Assembly (NCBI GenBank): GCA_002118135.1
Contig: BDIU01000279.1
Coordinates: 1-36,168, forward strand
Length of the DNA: 36,168 bases
Reading direction: 5' to 3'
Origin: Trebouxia sp. TZW2008
Taxonomy: Eukaryota; Chlorophyta; Trebouxiophyceae; Trebouxiales; Trebouxiaceae
Both the position numbers and the translations under genes were made by a program. Positions 1-12,400 of the stretch are shown here, piece by piece. Below the pieces are notes generated by a model, which worked only from the letters and a program-made list of their open reading frames with translations, ran no database searches and was not told the origin of the DNA. Position 1 is the first letter of the stretch. Every line of letters begins with the position of its first letter.

Positions 1-2112
1 ATCATAAAGCTGTTGCATGTCAAGACGAGCTTGCTGAGCTGAGCCTGCGCTAGGACTGTGCATGCCCCAAACCTCACAGCCATAGTGCAAGGCGGGTACC
101 AATATAGATTGCAGCAGTTGCAAATGGATGTTGACAGTGTTGCCGCATTCCAAGAGAGAGTGACGGCGCTGTACAGCCGCCCAAGAACCAGCTGCTTTGT
201 GTTTGATAGGCCGGATCAGGTGTGCAATGTCCCCAGAGGCATGAAAGTGCAAGCCCAAGTACTTGAAAGTGTCAACCTCCTCGATAGGCAGGCCCCCAAA
301 TGTGATTGAGGTGACTGCGACCTCCTCAGTGAAAAGTGACATGACCTTGGTCTTTGGGGCGCTGACCTCCATGTGCAATGTGCCAAAGTAAGCAGCCAAA
401 GCATCAACCAAAGCTTGCAGATCCTCGGCACTGGCTGCCAGCAAGCAAATGTCATCAGCATAGACCAGCTCCCTGAGGCGCATGCCGCGAAGCTCAATTC
501 CAGCAGAAGGCACACAAGACTCCAGGTGATGATGCAGGCCATCAATGAACAGACCGAATAGGGTTGCGCTGAGAGGGCAACCCTGGCGTAGCCCCATGGC
601 TGGAGACTGCGCCTCTCCACACGTCCCAGCAATCATCATGGCCAGCAAGCAGTTTGAGTATAGGGACTGGATGGCGCCTGACATCTGGGCGTGGATGCCC
701 AACCGATGTAGAGTGCTCCACAGCAACTGCCATTGCACCTTGTCATAAGCAGACTTGAGATCCACAAAGCATAGGTGCAATTGGGCTCGGCGGTGCCTGT
801 GCTTGTCAATGATGTGCTGAAGCACAAAGGTCTGATGAATAGTGCTGTGTTCTGGCCTGTAGCCTGCCTGAGTGGGAGACCTGAGCCCATGCTCCTCAGT
901 GAAGTCAACCAAGCGCTCGGCCAGAATGCTAGCATACAATCGGCTGAGCACCTCACCCACAGCAATTGGACGATAGTTGGCAGAATCTGTGCCATCCCCC
1001 GCCTTGAAGATTGGTGTGACAAGGGATGTCTTCCAAGACTGAGGAACTGCACCTGTGCTGAAGGCTGTATTGAGCAGCAGCTGTAAGCGAGGCAGCAGCA
1101 AGTGTGCCGGAGCCGGTTCATCTTTTGAGGGGCAAAGCTTGGCATAGTGCAAAAGCTCTGAGCTGTAACCAAGCAGTGCACCAGACCTGCCATTGTGCAG
1201 GCGCTGCAACGCTATCTCAATATCAGCCTGAGTCAGAGGCTGATTTAAGGAATTAGCTGGCGCAGGTGGCTGAGGTGTGTGTGGCTGTGGTAGCTGCTGA
1301 GCGAGATGTGCTGGTGATGCGGTGAGAGCAGCCAGGTAGCCATCCCAAGCTGCTGGTGACTGCAACTCTTGTGGCAACAGGTTGCATGGCAAGCGAGTCT
1401 CTCGCCAAAACTGGCGTGGATTGGTCTTCAGGAGCTGTGACAAGGACTGAACCCTACTGCGGTTGTAGGCTTGCCTAGTGTGCCTCAGTTGTGTTTGATA
1501 TCGCCGCTGCAATGGCCTGAGCTGGGCATAAGATGTGCCCAAGCGCTTCTGCCGCTTGATCTGAGCTTTCAGGTTGGCGCACTGTGAGCCAAACCAAGGG
1601 TAACGAAATGGCTTGGCAGGTCTGAGTGTGCCAGGCTGAGTGCGTCTGAATCCTGCGGAGTGGGCCGCCGTATCGAGGGCCTCATGAAAGTGAGCATCAG
1701 CCCGGCCAAGGTCGCCCTGGGCAGCAGCAGCGCAACTCTGTTGCAGGGCAGCCTGACAGGAGTTGCCTTGGAGGGCGGCAACATATGGCTCACGCTTGGC
1801 TCCATCCCATACCCATGTGGGGACAGCCCGCCCTGGCAAGGCAGGCGCCCGTGACTGAGCCGCACTGTCCAATAAGACATGCATCTCCAAAGGCATGTGG
1901 TCAGAATCAGGCCGGCAGGGCCCAACACGACAGCTTCTGACGTAGGGAAACAGGTCTGGGTCCACCAAGAAGTGGTCCAGCCGAGAGGGAGATGTGTTGA
2001 CCCTGGCCTTGAAAGATGCCTGTGCTGGAACATCCCCCAAGGCCCTGCCAGTGCAAAGCACCATGCTGGTGTCTGAGCATAGCTGGAGGAGCTTGCGACC
2101 ATGAGCAACCCC
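1..2112 (-). CDS. LINE (non-LTR retrotransposon) ORF2-like polyprotein, 5'-truncated and cut by the window edge
   Basis: One reading frame stays open for 704 codons, from just inside an in-frame stop at 2113-2115 to position 1, with no stop when checked triplet by triplet. In protein order it holds the end of an APE-type endonuclease (SRLDHFLVDPDLF, then the catalytic-type SDHMPLEM near 1890-1905), a linker, and a reverse transcriptase: NYRPIAVGEVLSRLYA, FVDLKSAYDKV (about 740-775), QGCPLSATLFGLFIDGL, and the catalytic YADD at 451-462. The frame continues past the thumb region (ALHYGCEVW) and leaves the window. The N-terminal two thirds of the endonuclease is missing, so the copy is 5'-truncated, the usual result of incomplete target-primed reverse transcription. 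The lack of stops or frameshifts suggests a recent insertion. There is no start Met, so it is probably not autonomous. The 3' end, poly(A) tail and target-site duplication lie outside the window. Confidence 0.93.
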
Positions 2113-2282
2113 TTACTAAGTCATGCATGCGACTGCACGTGCAGCATTACCAGAGCCTCCGACCATCAAGCCTGTCCTGAGATTGTAAGCCCGCCGCGCG
2201 ACGTCTCGCTTCGATTCAGGCTGGTCATACATAACTGAAATACCTAGCAGCGTCACGCAGACTTGCTTGATCACAACAAACA

Positions 2283-5200
2283 ATGGGACCAATCGCCAAT
2301 AACGGTGCCTACACTGCAGTCGTGTCAGGTGCAAGCGGATACATCGGCACCGAACTTGTCAAGCAGCTGCTAGAGAAGGGCTATAATGTGAAAGGCACAG
2401 TCAGGGACAGCTCAAACAAGGAAAAAGTGCAGCATCTGCTCACGCTCGGAGAGGTGGGTCAACGCATGCAGGCCTGATGAAGTCGCCCCGCAATCGGCCA
2501 AATAATCGCAGCCAGCACGTTAAACGTGGTCAATGCCGTTTGTAGGCTCTTCCAGGGAAGCTAACCCTGCACGATGCGGATTTGACGAAGCAGGGTAGCT
2601 TCGACTCCATCCTCAAGGTCAATGCTGCTACTAGGCTGCATGCCTCCCTGTGCTATCGCCATGATCTTGTCTCGATGTGGTAGTGCTATATAGCACTCTC
2701 TGTGTCTGTCATCTGCCTTGACATGGTCTTTGTCCACAGGGTGTAGACTATGTGTTTCATACAGCCTCCCCTTTCATCCGAGATGTCACCGATCCTAAGT
2801 CACAGCTGATTGAGCCAGCAGTTGGAGGGACCAAAAACGTTTTGGCCAGTGTAGCCAAGAACACTGACAGCATAAAGCGGGTCGTGTTGACGTCATCCTT
2901 TGCATGTAAGCTGCTCACAGAAAGCATGGATTGCTAGCGTGCTTGGAATGTCTACGTCTGACATGAACTTAGCATGCATGTAGCTATCAAACCCTACTTT
3001 GATGTGCATGATTTACAAGCATGAGTCTTTACGCATGCCGATGACGTATGGAGCAATTGCAGTGCTGCTGTTGCATTCTGCAACAGGCAAATCAGCCCTT
3101 GTCAAGCAGCAGCCTGCCATCCTGCTTACAAGGCCTTTGTGAAATTCCTCATTGCCCATGTATACTTTCTTTGTGGTCTAGCCATCACATGCGTATAGCA
3201 GGACAATGCACTTGCCTTGCTACTAGTCTGCGCTTTTATAGCCAAGTGCCCTCAGAGCATGCCTACTTCACAAGCTCACATGCTTGTCGTCAGCTTAGCT
3301 TTCAGCCTGCTGGCATGCAGCACAATTGACAGGCAAGGGGCAATGTTTGTGTTGTTGTGCCGCATTTGTGATCACTTGTGACATGTAATAGCATTGGCAG
3401 GCGAGGGCAATGTTTGTGTTGCTGCGCAGCCATTGTGAAACCTAAGGCAGGACCTAGCGGTGGCGCTTACAATGAAGAAGACTGGAATGACGAGGTGGAT
3501 GAGAACGCTCAGGGTGCAGATGCCTACAGATACAGTAAGGTGATGCAACATGTCTTTTGGTCAATGAATAACAATAACAACTGTTACACAACCTGGCACA
3601 TGTGCTAGGTGTGTGCGGCCCAAGTCCTATCTCGCCAGGCAGGCGAATGTGATATGCATCTTGCTCAACGTTCATGCATCAACATAGGCTGGAATTTTGC
3701 CAGAACTTGGCAGGCCTGCATCAGTGGACTCAATGGGAAGTCTTTCAGCCGCTTGAACCTTGGCATTGTGATGCTGCTGGGTGCGTTTCGACAGCACATG
3801 AACTTTGGCTGCTGGCACTACTGTGACAACCTGCGCCACCTTTGTGCAGGTTTTGGCATGTGTGCTATGACTTTTCTTGCCAAGCTCAACTTGGCATTGT
3901 TATGCTGATGTGCGCGTTTTGACAGCTGATGGACTTGTGCTACTGGTACTGTGGTGATGTTCATTGCCACCTTTGTGCAGTTTCTTGCGTATATGCTCTT
4001 CCTTGTCAAGTTCAATTTTGTGCCAAGTAAATACAATGGCCTTCGGCATGATCACTTACCTGGCTGTACCTGCTGGGCCTGCCTAGCATATGTCTAGAAT
4101 GAATAATCACAACGGCCTCTGGCACTTCCAGCGCAATCAGAAACTTCTGATGGCTTTGGCTACATTGCATGATGTAGGTGGCTGCTGAGAAGGAGGCATG
4201 GGCAGCAAGCAAGAAGGCCGGCTTTGAGCTGGTCACCATCTGCCCCACCTTTGTGCTAGGACCCGTCATCAGCAACCGTGCAGATGCTACCAGCATCCTA
4301 GACGTTAAGGTGCCAAAGCTATGCATTGCATGCAGCACTGTGTGCTGCGCAGTTCTTTGCCAGGACAAAAGCTAGCTGCTTGTTGACAGCAGGGACAGTT
4401 TGGCTCTGACTGTCAACAATGCACTGTGCAATTCTGTGCTGCAAGAGTGCTGATCTCCTGTCATGCTGAGGTGCAATTTTCCTGTCATCTGTGACAGTAA
4501 AGTCAAACCCACCTTTGACAGACATGTATGTTTCTTTAGGGAGTCATGTGAGGGCAAAGCATGCATTGTATGCACTGCAGTCAGCTATCTACCCACAACT
4601 GTAGTCTAGCAGTTGCAATGTGATTGATCATCTCTCTGTACAAATGTCTGCTGCCTGGATAGCATTAGCGAGTTTGTGAATTGCTCCTGCAGGGGCTGAT
4701 TGAGGGTACAAATGTCTGCTGCCTGGATAGCATTAGCGAGTTTGTGAATTGCTCCTGCAGGGGCTGATTGAGGGTACAAATGACACAGTCACCCCTTGGG
4801 TGTGCGATGTGCGGGATATTGCTCGCGCCCATATCTTGGCTGTTGAGGTCCCCACAGCCAAGGGCAGGTCAGCTGTCTCATGTCAAGATTGCTCTTGATT
4901 GTTACTTAACTTCACAGGGTCTGTCTGCTGTGACGTGGTGGACGAGGGCGACACACATCATCCTGTCATTGTATGCATTGACTGTGAATCTGATGGAGGT
5001 CCTTCACATGTAAGACGCCTGTCTGCTATACAAATGCCACATCACTGTCTGTTGTATAAACGCCACATCACTGTCTACTATATGACTGCCTGCTGTCTTG
5101 GACACTGAAAGGCGCAGCAGCTTGCATATGCATGCAATGCATAACCCATCTTTGATGTGTACAAGTGCTGAGCAGCACTGTGATGCCTCCACTGAGACTT

Positions 5201-5714
5201 GTAGGCCACCCAGGCATGAGGTCATCTGTGAAAAGACTCAATTTTACTGTGATTTCCTTTTGCAGGTATCTGGTGAGTCAAGACTCCACAGTGCCCGTCA
5301 AGTCCCTCACAGACACGCTATCCAAGCACTTCCCTCAGTACAAATTTGCACAGGGTCAATCCTCAGAAATCAAGAAGGTCATTGACAACAGCAAGGTGGG
5401 GCATGTTGACACCTTCTGATGCCAGCAAATATATTGTCAACAATGTAGCAATTGCTGTGCGATGCACGTTGAGCCGTTGACATCAGTCCATTGGTGTGAC
5501 AAAGCAGTTCGTTAGCGTTTTGCAAGGTAGCATGACCATCAGCATTCCTGTTTACATGCTTGCATGACCCTAACAGATGCATGTAAAAGCAAGCTTGTGG
5601 GTTGTGCAGGTCCAGAAAGAGCTGGGATTGCAGATACACCCATGGCAAGAGAGTATCATTGATATGGCTACAACTCTGATTCAGCGGGGCATTGCAAAAC
5701 CAGTTTCCAAATGA
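2283..5714 (+). CDS. Extended short-chain dehydrogenase/reductase, cinnamoyl-CoA reductase / dihydroflavonol reductase-like
   Basis: Eight exons join in phase: 2283-2453, 2546-2617, 2740-2905, 3430-3539, 4178-4309, 4761-4867, 5266-5395, 5610-5714, giving 330 residues, the normal length of this family. The N-terminus has the Rossmann dinucleotide-binding motif SGASGYIG. Later come [16 protein letters not shown], the catalytic Tyr-x3-Lys in YRYSK (residues 169-173, ending exon 4), CPTFVLGP, and [12 protein letters not shown]. These are hallmarks of the CCR/DFR/GRE2 branch of extended SDRs, soluble enzymes that use NAD(P)H to reduce a carbonyl or CoA-ester substrate. The substrate cannot be told from sequence; in algae without lignin a small aldehyde or ketone is more likely than a monolignol precursor. 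Splice sites are standard GT-AG. A 68-bp tandem duplication covers the exon 6 acceptor, and only the downstream acceptor keeps the frame. A truncated LINE ends about 170 bp upstream of the start codon. Confidence 0.92.
4638..4773 (+). repeat. 68-bp tandem duplication spanning the exon 6 acceptor of the SDR gene
   Basis: Two essentially identical 68-bp units (4638-4705, 4706-4773) are followed by the first bases of a third at 4774. Each unit ends with a polypyrimidine stretch, a CTGCAG acceptor and the first 13 bases of exon 6. Using the first acceptor (exon from 4693) reads into a stop at 4765-4767, since 68 is not a multiple of 3. Only the second acceptor, at 4760/4761, gives the family sequence. 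Confidence 0.95.
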
Positions 5715-6425
5715 TTCTTGACCTGGCCGTTTGAGTTAGTCAGTCACAGCTGGCATGCAGGATGCAGAATTTCATTTGGACAAAACAGGCAGTCTCCCTC
5801 TGCAGATACTGTATGTTATTTGTGCAGCGCATGCAATTGCATTGAATTTTGTGTCATTGCTTTTGCAGTCCAGTGGTCAACAGTAGTTGGGTCAATGAGA
5901 TGTGCGCTTTTCACAATGGTCCATGATTTATGCAAGGTGCATCAATTCAGAGGATATTTTTGGCTCAGCGATCCGTTTGTCAGTGGGGCGTGCATCTGGG
6001 CGTGCATGACAAACCAAGTCCAGGTCCGCGCCAATGCTTGTCTAATAACAGATTCAAAACAATCAATTCAGAAAGCAGCTGCGTTTTCACTCCACGCTCA
6101 ACGTGCATGTACAGTTTTCACAGAAGGTTCAAGAAATTGGCAGAAAAGTTGTGAGCAGACTGAAATCAAATATCTCACTGACAGACATTGAACTCCCTGC
6201 ACCACGGCAACGTCTCAAGCAAACCCTGCAATACCTTATTCATCATCATAAGACTTCAAGTTCATGTGCATATCACATTTGCACTGCCAACCCATATGCT
6301 GCAAATCAATGCCAATAATGTCCATCGCTGCAAACAATGCAATACACGGTTTTCAAGTACACACCAGTCGTTCTCTTAGTGGCTCCCCTCAGAATCTCAT
6401 GCGGGACAGCTGCTGCAATGCCGGA
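5715..6425. other. Convergent intergenic stretch between the SDR and F-box/LRR genes
   Basis: I see no supported gene here. The stretch holds the 3' UTRs of two convergent genes. It is AT-richer than the exons, and the only ORFs are short, overlapping and without recognisable motifs. Confidence 0.6.
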
Positions 6426-9400
6426 TCATACGGAATGCTGCGCATGCAGGACTGACTTCAACACAGGCAGGCTCTGCTCCAGCTGAGAAACAGTATCTGC
6501 TGTCAAGGAGATGTGCTGTATGTCCAGGCTTTGCAATTCTCTGCAGGGTTGCAACGCTTGCCTCAGCATGCTGCCAGTCAGTGACCTGCAAGCCAGCATA
6601 CATGCTCCTGTCAGCATCCTGAGAGTAACCTGGCCACTGTGCTATCCTGCGAGACATGTTTTTATGTCACCGTGATGTGATATTTGTCAGAATATGTAGC
6701 AGTGCGAGGGATCAGCACCTCGCCATCTAGCTAGCAATGCTTTTTATCCCATACGCCCTCTGCAACAATGGTTTTGAGAGCCTAGCACGGCTTCCTCTGA
6801 AGCAAGAATTCGTGTGTTCGGAGGACAAGGACAAAAATTTGCAGCAGGACTAAGCCAGATATGCTCACATGCTGTGGGATGATACTGCTTAGAAGCAGGA
6901 TGGATATGATGGCAAACAGCTGCAGCAGAACTAAGCACGACAGCATCAGACTCCGTTGCAATTTTGCCATTCAACAACATTGACCCAGCACAAGGTGTGG
7001 CAAGCCCATGTACAGACAAAGCCTTCAACTGCCAACACTTGTCAAGCACAACGTGAGGATGCTAGGAAACGGCCACAGCTGCTCACCCGCATGCTTGAAA
7101 GTACGCTGTTAGCAGCTTGGGACACCGCAGGTCCAGGACGCGAATCTCACTGCAGCCGTTCATGTCTAATGCAGTAAGGCCCGTCAAGGCCAGGGCAACT
7201 GTGCGCACGCCTGAAAGCCCCAGCTTCAAGCTTTGCAGCCCTGCAGGTCGGGACATGATGCAGATCGGGGCACTGTCAGCTCCATACAACAAGGCAATTT
7301 GACTAGATGCATTGATGATGTCCTGCATGATTGTAGCATATGCCACAAATCCGAAGCAACCCATGTGATGCATGTGCAGTGGGCAGACAGAGTTGCCACA
7401 CAGATCTGACACTGCCATGAGAGGGGTTCAGTGCAAATGCAAGGAGCCTAAGTCAATTTGCTCATGCCACAAATACTGCATCTTTGCTGTGCTGCAGTCA
7501 AGCTGCTGCTGATACCTGCCAAACAATGCGCGGCTGGCGTACATTATGTTACTACGTTGCAGTCACAGTTCTGCTAGTACCTGCCAAGCAACGCCCATCC
7601 TGTTGCTTGCCATGGCGCAACAGTTGCATCAGCGCCATCAGCAGGTATGTACTGAAGTTTGCTATATTGCAGTTAAGTTTTGCAAGTACCTGACAAGTGA
7701 TACACAGCCGGCATGTATTGAGTGCTCCATCACATTGAAGTTATCGCTGGAACCTGCCCAGTGACATGCAGCCCACATTCATCGTGTTGCATGCCATGGC
7801 ATGAGAGTTGGTGCATCTGAGCCAGCAGCTGGCATGCATTGAAGGTTGCTGCATTACATTTAAGACAATGCTAGTACCTGCCAAGCGACACGCAACCGGC
7901 ACCCATCCTGTTGCTTGCCATGGCGTAACAGCTGTTGCAACAGCGCCATCAGCAGGCATGAGGCCCAGATGACAGCACCTCAAGCCCTTGCAGCCCACAA
8001 GGCTCAGCGACTGCAGGGCATGCTGCTGTGAAGATCTGCCATCAGTGCTGCCAGGGTTGGGCGGTAGGGCAAGCTGCTGCGCAGTTCTGCCAGGGTCTGG
8101 GGTCAGGGATGGCAGCAGGTGGAGGTGCTGCCAGAGGGTATCTGTCACCCCTGAGCACCCATTCATGGCAATGTCCTGCACACCCGAATGACATTGTTGT
8201 GCCGTCAATGGTCCCAGACTCGAGGTTTGTTCCGTTTCTGAAGCGTGCAAAACGCTGAGTGGCCCCTGGTTGAAGCATGCATCAGGCTTTACAGACGGCT
8301 TAAGACCTGATGACATCGTGATCAGGGCAGAGTGAGGAGAACCGCATGAGAATTTTGTTGGGAGCAATCCACAAACATCAATCAGAAAGGGTCTGTTGTG
8401 ACTGCCCTGGAAAGACGCTGCAAAAAAATGGGGTGCAGCAAATTGATGTGCAGTGATGCACACACAGCATCTGTTTGTGCAAATGCACACATTTGTTGCT
8501 GTATAGACACACACGCATATACACACATACAGCAGTAGTAGCGCTGGGTGCCAGCAATCTGTCATATGAGTATGACAGCATTACAGATCCCAACTTGCTG
8601 CGCATCCCAGACAGACATTTTAATCAATCATACCTGGAACCTGTGCCCATGTTGAAGCAAGCTGCAAACTACATCGGCCGGCAGGGAGCAGTACGACACA
8701 TCCAGGCTGACCAACCAGGGCAATGCACACTGCTGATGCTGCATACACTCAGCTTGCAACATAGCCATGCATGATTCTTCTGCCATGTCTTGCGCTGCGG
8801 TGCTGTGTGATATTGCCGATCTGCCCTGCTGCGAGGAATGCCTTGCTAGCCTGTTGCCACCGTCAGAGGCTGCATCAAAGGCTGAACCAGGGCTTGCCCC
8901 AGCATGAGGTAGTTGCAAGAAGGGCCCAGCAGGACAAGGGGCTGTTGGTGAAGCCGCAGCAGCTGTGTCTGCTGAGTAAGAGAGGCTGGACTGAACATGC
9001 TCAGCAGCACACTGCTGGCTTGTGTGTGCAGCCATACTGGTGCTGGGTGCTGTGTTTACTCCACACTTCATGGAGGAAGCAGCGGGCTGGTCCCTTCTGT
9101 GCACCACATTGCTGGGTGCTGTGTCCAAGCTGCGCTGCACAGAGGAAGCAGTAGGCTTGCGCCTTCTGTGTACAGCAGTGACCCTGTGGTTGGAGGCTGT
9201 GTCTACTCCACATTGCGAAGAGGGTGCAGCAGGCTGGTGACCGCCGTGTACAGGCATTACCCTGGCGCTGTGTGCTATGCCTACTCCACATGGCGTAGAG
9301 GGAGTGGAAGGCTGGTCCCTTCCGTGCACAGCCATTGCTCTGGTGATTGGTCTGGTGGCCCGCAAATGGCTGACATCAGTGCTAGGAGCTTGACTGAAAG

Positions 9401-12400
9401 CAGCGTTATTGGTCATACGGGTCCAGGAGCCCTGATGAGGGGTGGACAGGGGCGGTGAGTGAGGGTGAAGAGGGAGGCTGGGGTTGCTAGTCCAAGTGTC
9501 TTGTGAAGAGGCGAGCAGGGATGACAGCCCAGGGGTGTGAGGGGGGTTGGGGAGGGGTAGGAGGCAGGAGAGAGCAGCTGGGTGTAAGCTGCGGCAAGAG
9601 CTGATGTTGAGGCTGGTCAGCTGTGGGCAGCACTCGGCTACTGCCTTCAGATCCTGCACACCACAACTTGCATATGAGGCCCTATTCACAACATGTTGGT
9701 TGCACAACATCTCTCGTTTTCAATGATCATCTCCAGTTTCTGTAAAGACACACGGTTTGAGACTCAAATTATTCCGTTGCCTGCCAGAGTTCAGCCTCTT
9801 GGGTCATGGCAACAAAGGAAGCTACTCAGAGTCTGTCTGAGCAATACTGTCCAGCTCAAGGTTGGCAATTAGTCACCACAACATGCACAGTGCCAGGGTA
9901 TGCCAAGACAGGGAGCCCTTCGGCAATAAGACAGCTCACAAAGTTGGCATCTTCCAGGCAAGAGTGCAGATCTCAAAGCCAGTAGTTGCTTGGCACCTAT
10001 CCAGCAGTTGAGACCAAACAAAAGTTGGCTGTAAGTTCTGCACTCACGCCAAGCAAGTGCTGTCTGTGCTTTCTGTAGTTATGCCGACCAAACATGCGTT
10101 TTTGAAACTCAGCAGATGCTTTGTAAGAGTGCAAAATGCCATTTGAACACTGCCCTGGCAAGGGTGCGGTATGACAATACAGTAGTTGCTGGGAAAGGTT
10201 ACAGAGTGATGCACGCAGCAGACCTGGCCAATCTCCATGTCCATCCCAGATGGTTGAGACTTGCCAAGGGGCCAACTGGTTGAAGACAGCTGATTGCTCC
10301 TGTACACACCTAGCTCGACCGCCAGGTCTGCTTTGCATGCATTATTGAAGAGGGGTTGGAAAATCAAGCAGAATGCCAAGGTGAATGCTGCTTAACAAAC
10401 GTGTGTAATGGCCAGACAGCAGCTCATTGGCAAAGGTGCAGACCTGGATTCCAGTGTAGGACAAGTCCAGTAAGCTCAGGTTGGCAAGCGTTGTGAGATT
10501 GGCAGGTATGAAGCGTCCAGGGCCTAAGCACGCACTTACAACAAGGGACTGCAGGTCTCTTGACATACATGCATTACACAACTTCACTAGATCTGTAGCA
10601 GAGTGGCTGACCTGTATACCAGTGTAAGACAAGTCCAGCAGAATAAGGTGTGCAAGCGTTGTCAGGTTGGTAGGTATGATGGGTCCAGGCCTACCCACAC
10701 ACTCAAGACCAGAGACTGCCAGTCTTTTGACATAGGCATCACGTAATTCACTAGATTCTTGGCAGAGTGGTCACGTGTATCCCGGTGTAGGATAGGTCCA
10801 AGAGACTAAGGTGTGCAAGCGTCGTGAGGTTGGTGGGTGTGACAGGCTCCATGTTCACGCATACACTCAGAACAAACAAGTGCAGGTCTCTTGACATACA
10901 TGCATTATGCAAAATCACTAGATTTTAGCAGAGTTGCTGACCTGTATACCAGGGTAAGACAAGTTCGGCAGGCTAAGGTGTGCAAGCAATGTCAGTTTGG
11001 TAGGTACGATGGGTCCAGGCCTACCAACACACTCAAGACCAGCGACTGCAAGTCTTTTGACATAGGCATCACGTAATTCACTCGATTCTTGGCAGAGTGG
11101 TCAACCTGTATCCCGGTGTAGGATAGGTCCAAGAGACTAAGGTGTGCAAGCGTCGTGAGGTTGGTAGGTATGACGGGGTCCAGGCCTACGCACACACTCA
11201 GGACGAGGGACTGCAGGTGGGGCGCGCTGCAAAGAGCCCTACTCAGGGTCAGGGTGTCCAATTGGGTGCAGAAGGTGGCGTCCAAATTGGACAGCTGAGG
11301 GCAATTTAGCCTTAGGGTTTGCAGCACATTGCAGCCCCTGCAACACATACGCCATCATCACCAGCAGGATGATCAAGAGCAAGAGAGAAGCCAAAACAAG
11401 AACCAAACAAAAAATGAACACATTGCTAAGAACAGCAAGATGTACTGTCTAAAATGGCAGAAGCCACAGTAGCAGCTGTGCATGCTGCGACTCGTCCATG
11501 CCTGGAATAGGAGACATAGTAAGCGATGATGATTGTGACACAGACGCCAGCAGTGTTGGATGCTGATGCTTACTTGAGGTCCAGAGTCGACAGGTGCGGG
11601 GCATTGATAGTAAGGCTTGTGAGGCTGGGGCAGGTACCCAGGCATAGCCCTGTTAGACCCACTCCTTTCAACTCCACCTGCATACACCCGCACACGGTTG
11701 TGTTGTCAGACTGCAACCAGTTCTGACATGTGCCTTGATCCGATTACAGAAGACACAAGTCTATGCTGCCTATTTCCTCTGCAATTGCTTCTGGGAGCAG
11801 GGGTAAGCCTGCAGCACACCTGTACCTAACAGCTCCCGTCAGACTGTGCACGGCACGACTGCAATCTGACAAACACACCGAACAGTGCACGCCACGCTCA
11901 GCTGCAAATGTGAGCTTGACGAAGCATATACAACTAGTCCATGTATACAAGATGATCTGCCTGGCTTGACAGAAAGACTCCATGACACTGCATGGAGTGC
12001 AGTCCCTTATGCTTGTATTCGCATTGAGATTGTACCTGCTGCAAAATCTTGCACTCCTCCAGTTCAAGTCGCTGTAGAGCAGGGCACAGCAGGCACAGCG
12101 TGTGCAGCCCGGGGCAATCTGCTATTCTGAGCTGGCGCAGGGATGAGTTGGCCAGCTGACAGCAAGTGAATCCAGCACATCTCTCCACCTTCAACTCTCT
12201 GCAGTCATTCAGACCTAGACCATTCAATGCATGCTAGGCTGACTGAATCAGTCTTCGTCAGAAAGGCCATTTGCACAAGAGCTTTGCTGCAAACAGCAAA
12301 CTGCAGCATTGCCAGTAGCATGCTTCAGGTTGAAAATGCTGACTGTGACTGCGGTAGCCTTAGATTCCTGCTGCAGCTTTCTGGCTGCAGCAAAGATCTT

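Noticed and set aside
636..1193. 185-codon minus ORF
   Set aside because: Shadow of the reverse transcriptase frame, which is open over the same bases and has family motifs.
1569..2108. 179-codon minus ORF
   Set aside because: Wrong frame over the LINE endonuclease/linker region; the correct frame carries the SDH motif.
5718..6191. 157-codon plus ORF after the SDR gene
   Set aside because: No motif, in a convergent 3' region, with unbiased composition.
7741..8565. 274-codon minus ORF as one exon
   Set aside because: Only 8175-7878 aligns with the family and matches exon phases; the rest is intron read-through.
8771..9458. Plus ORFs over the F-box/LRR exon 13
   Set aside because: Antisense shadows caused by the in-frame repeat in the minus-strand exon.
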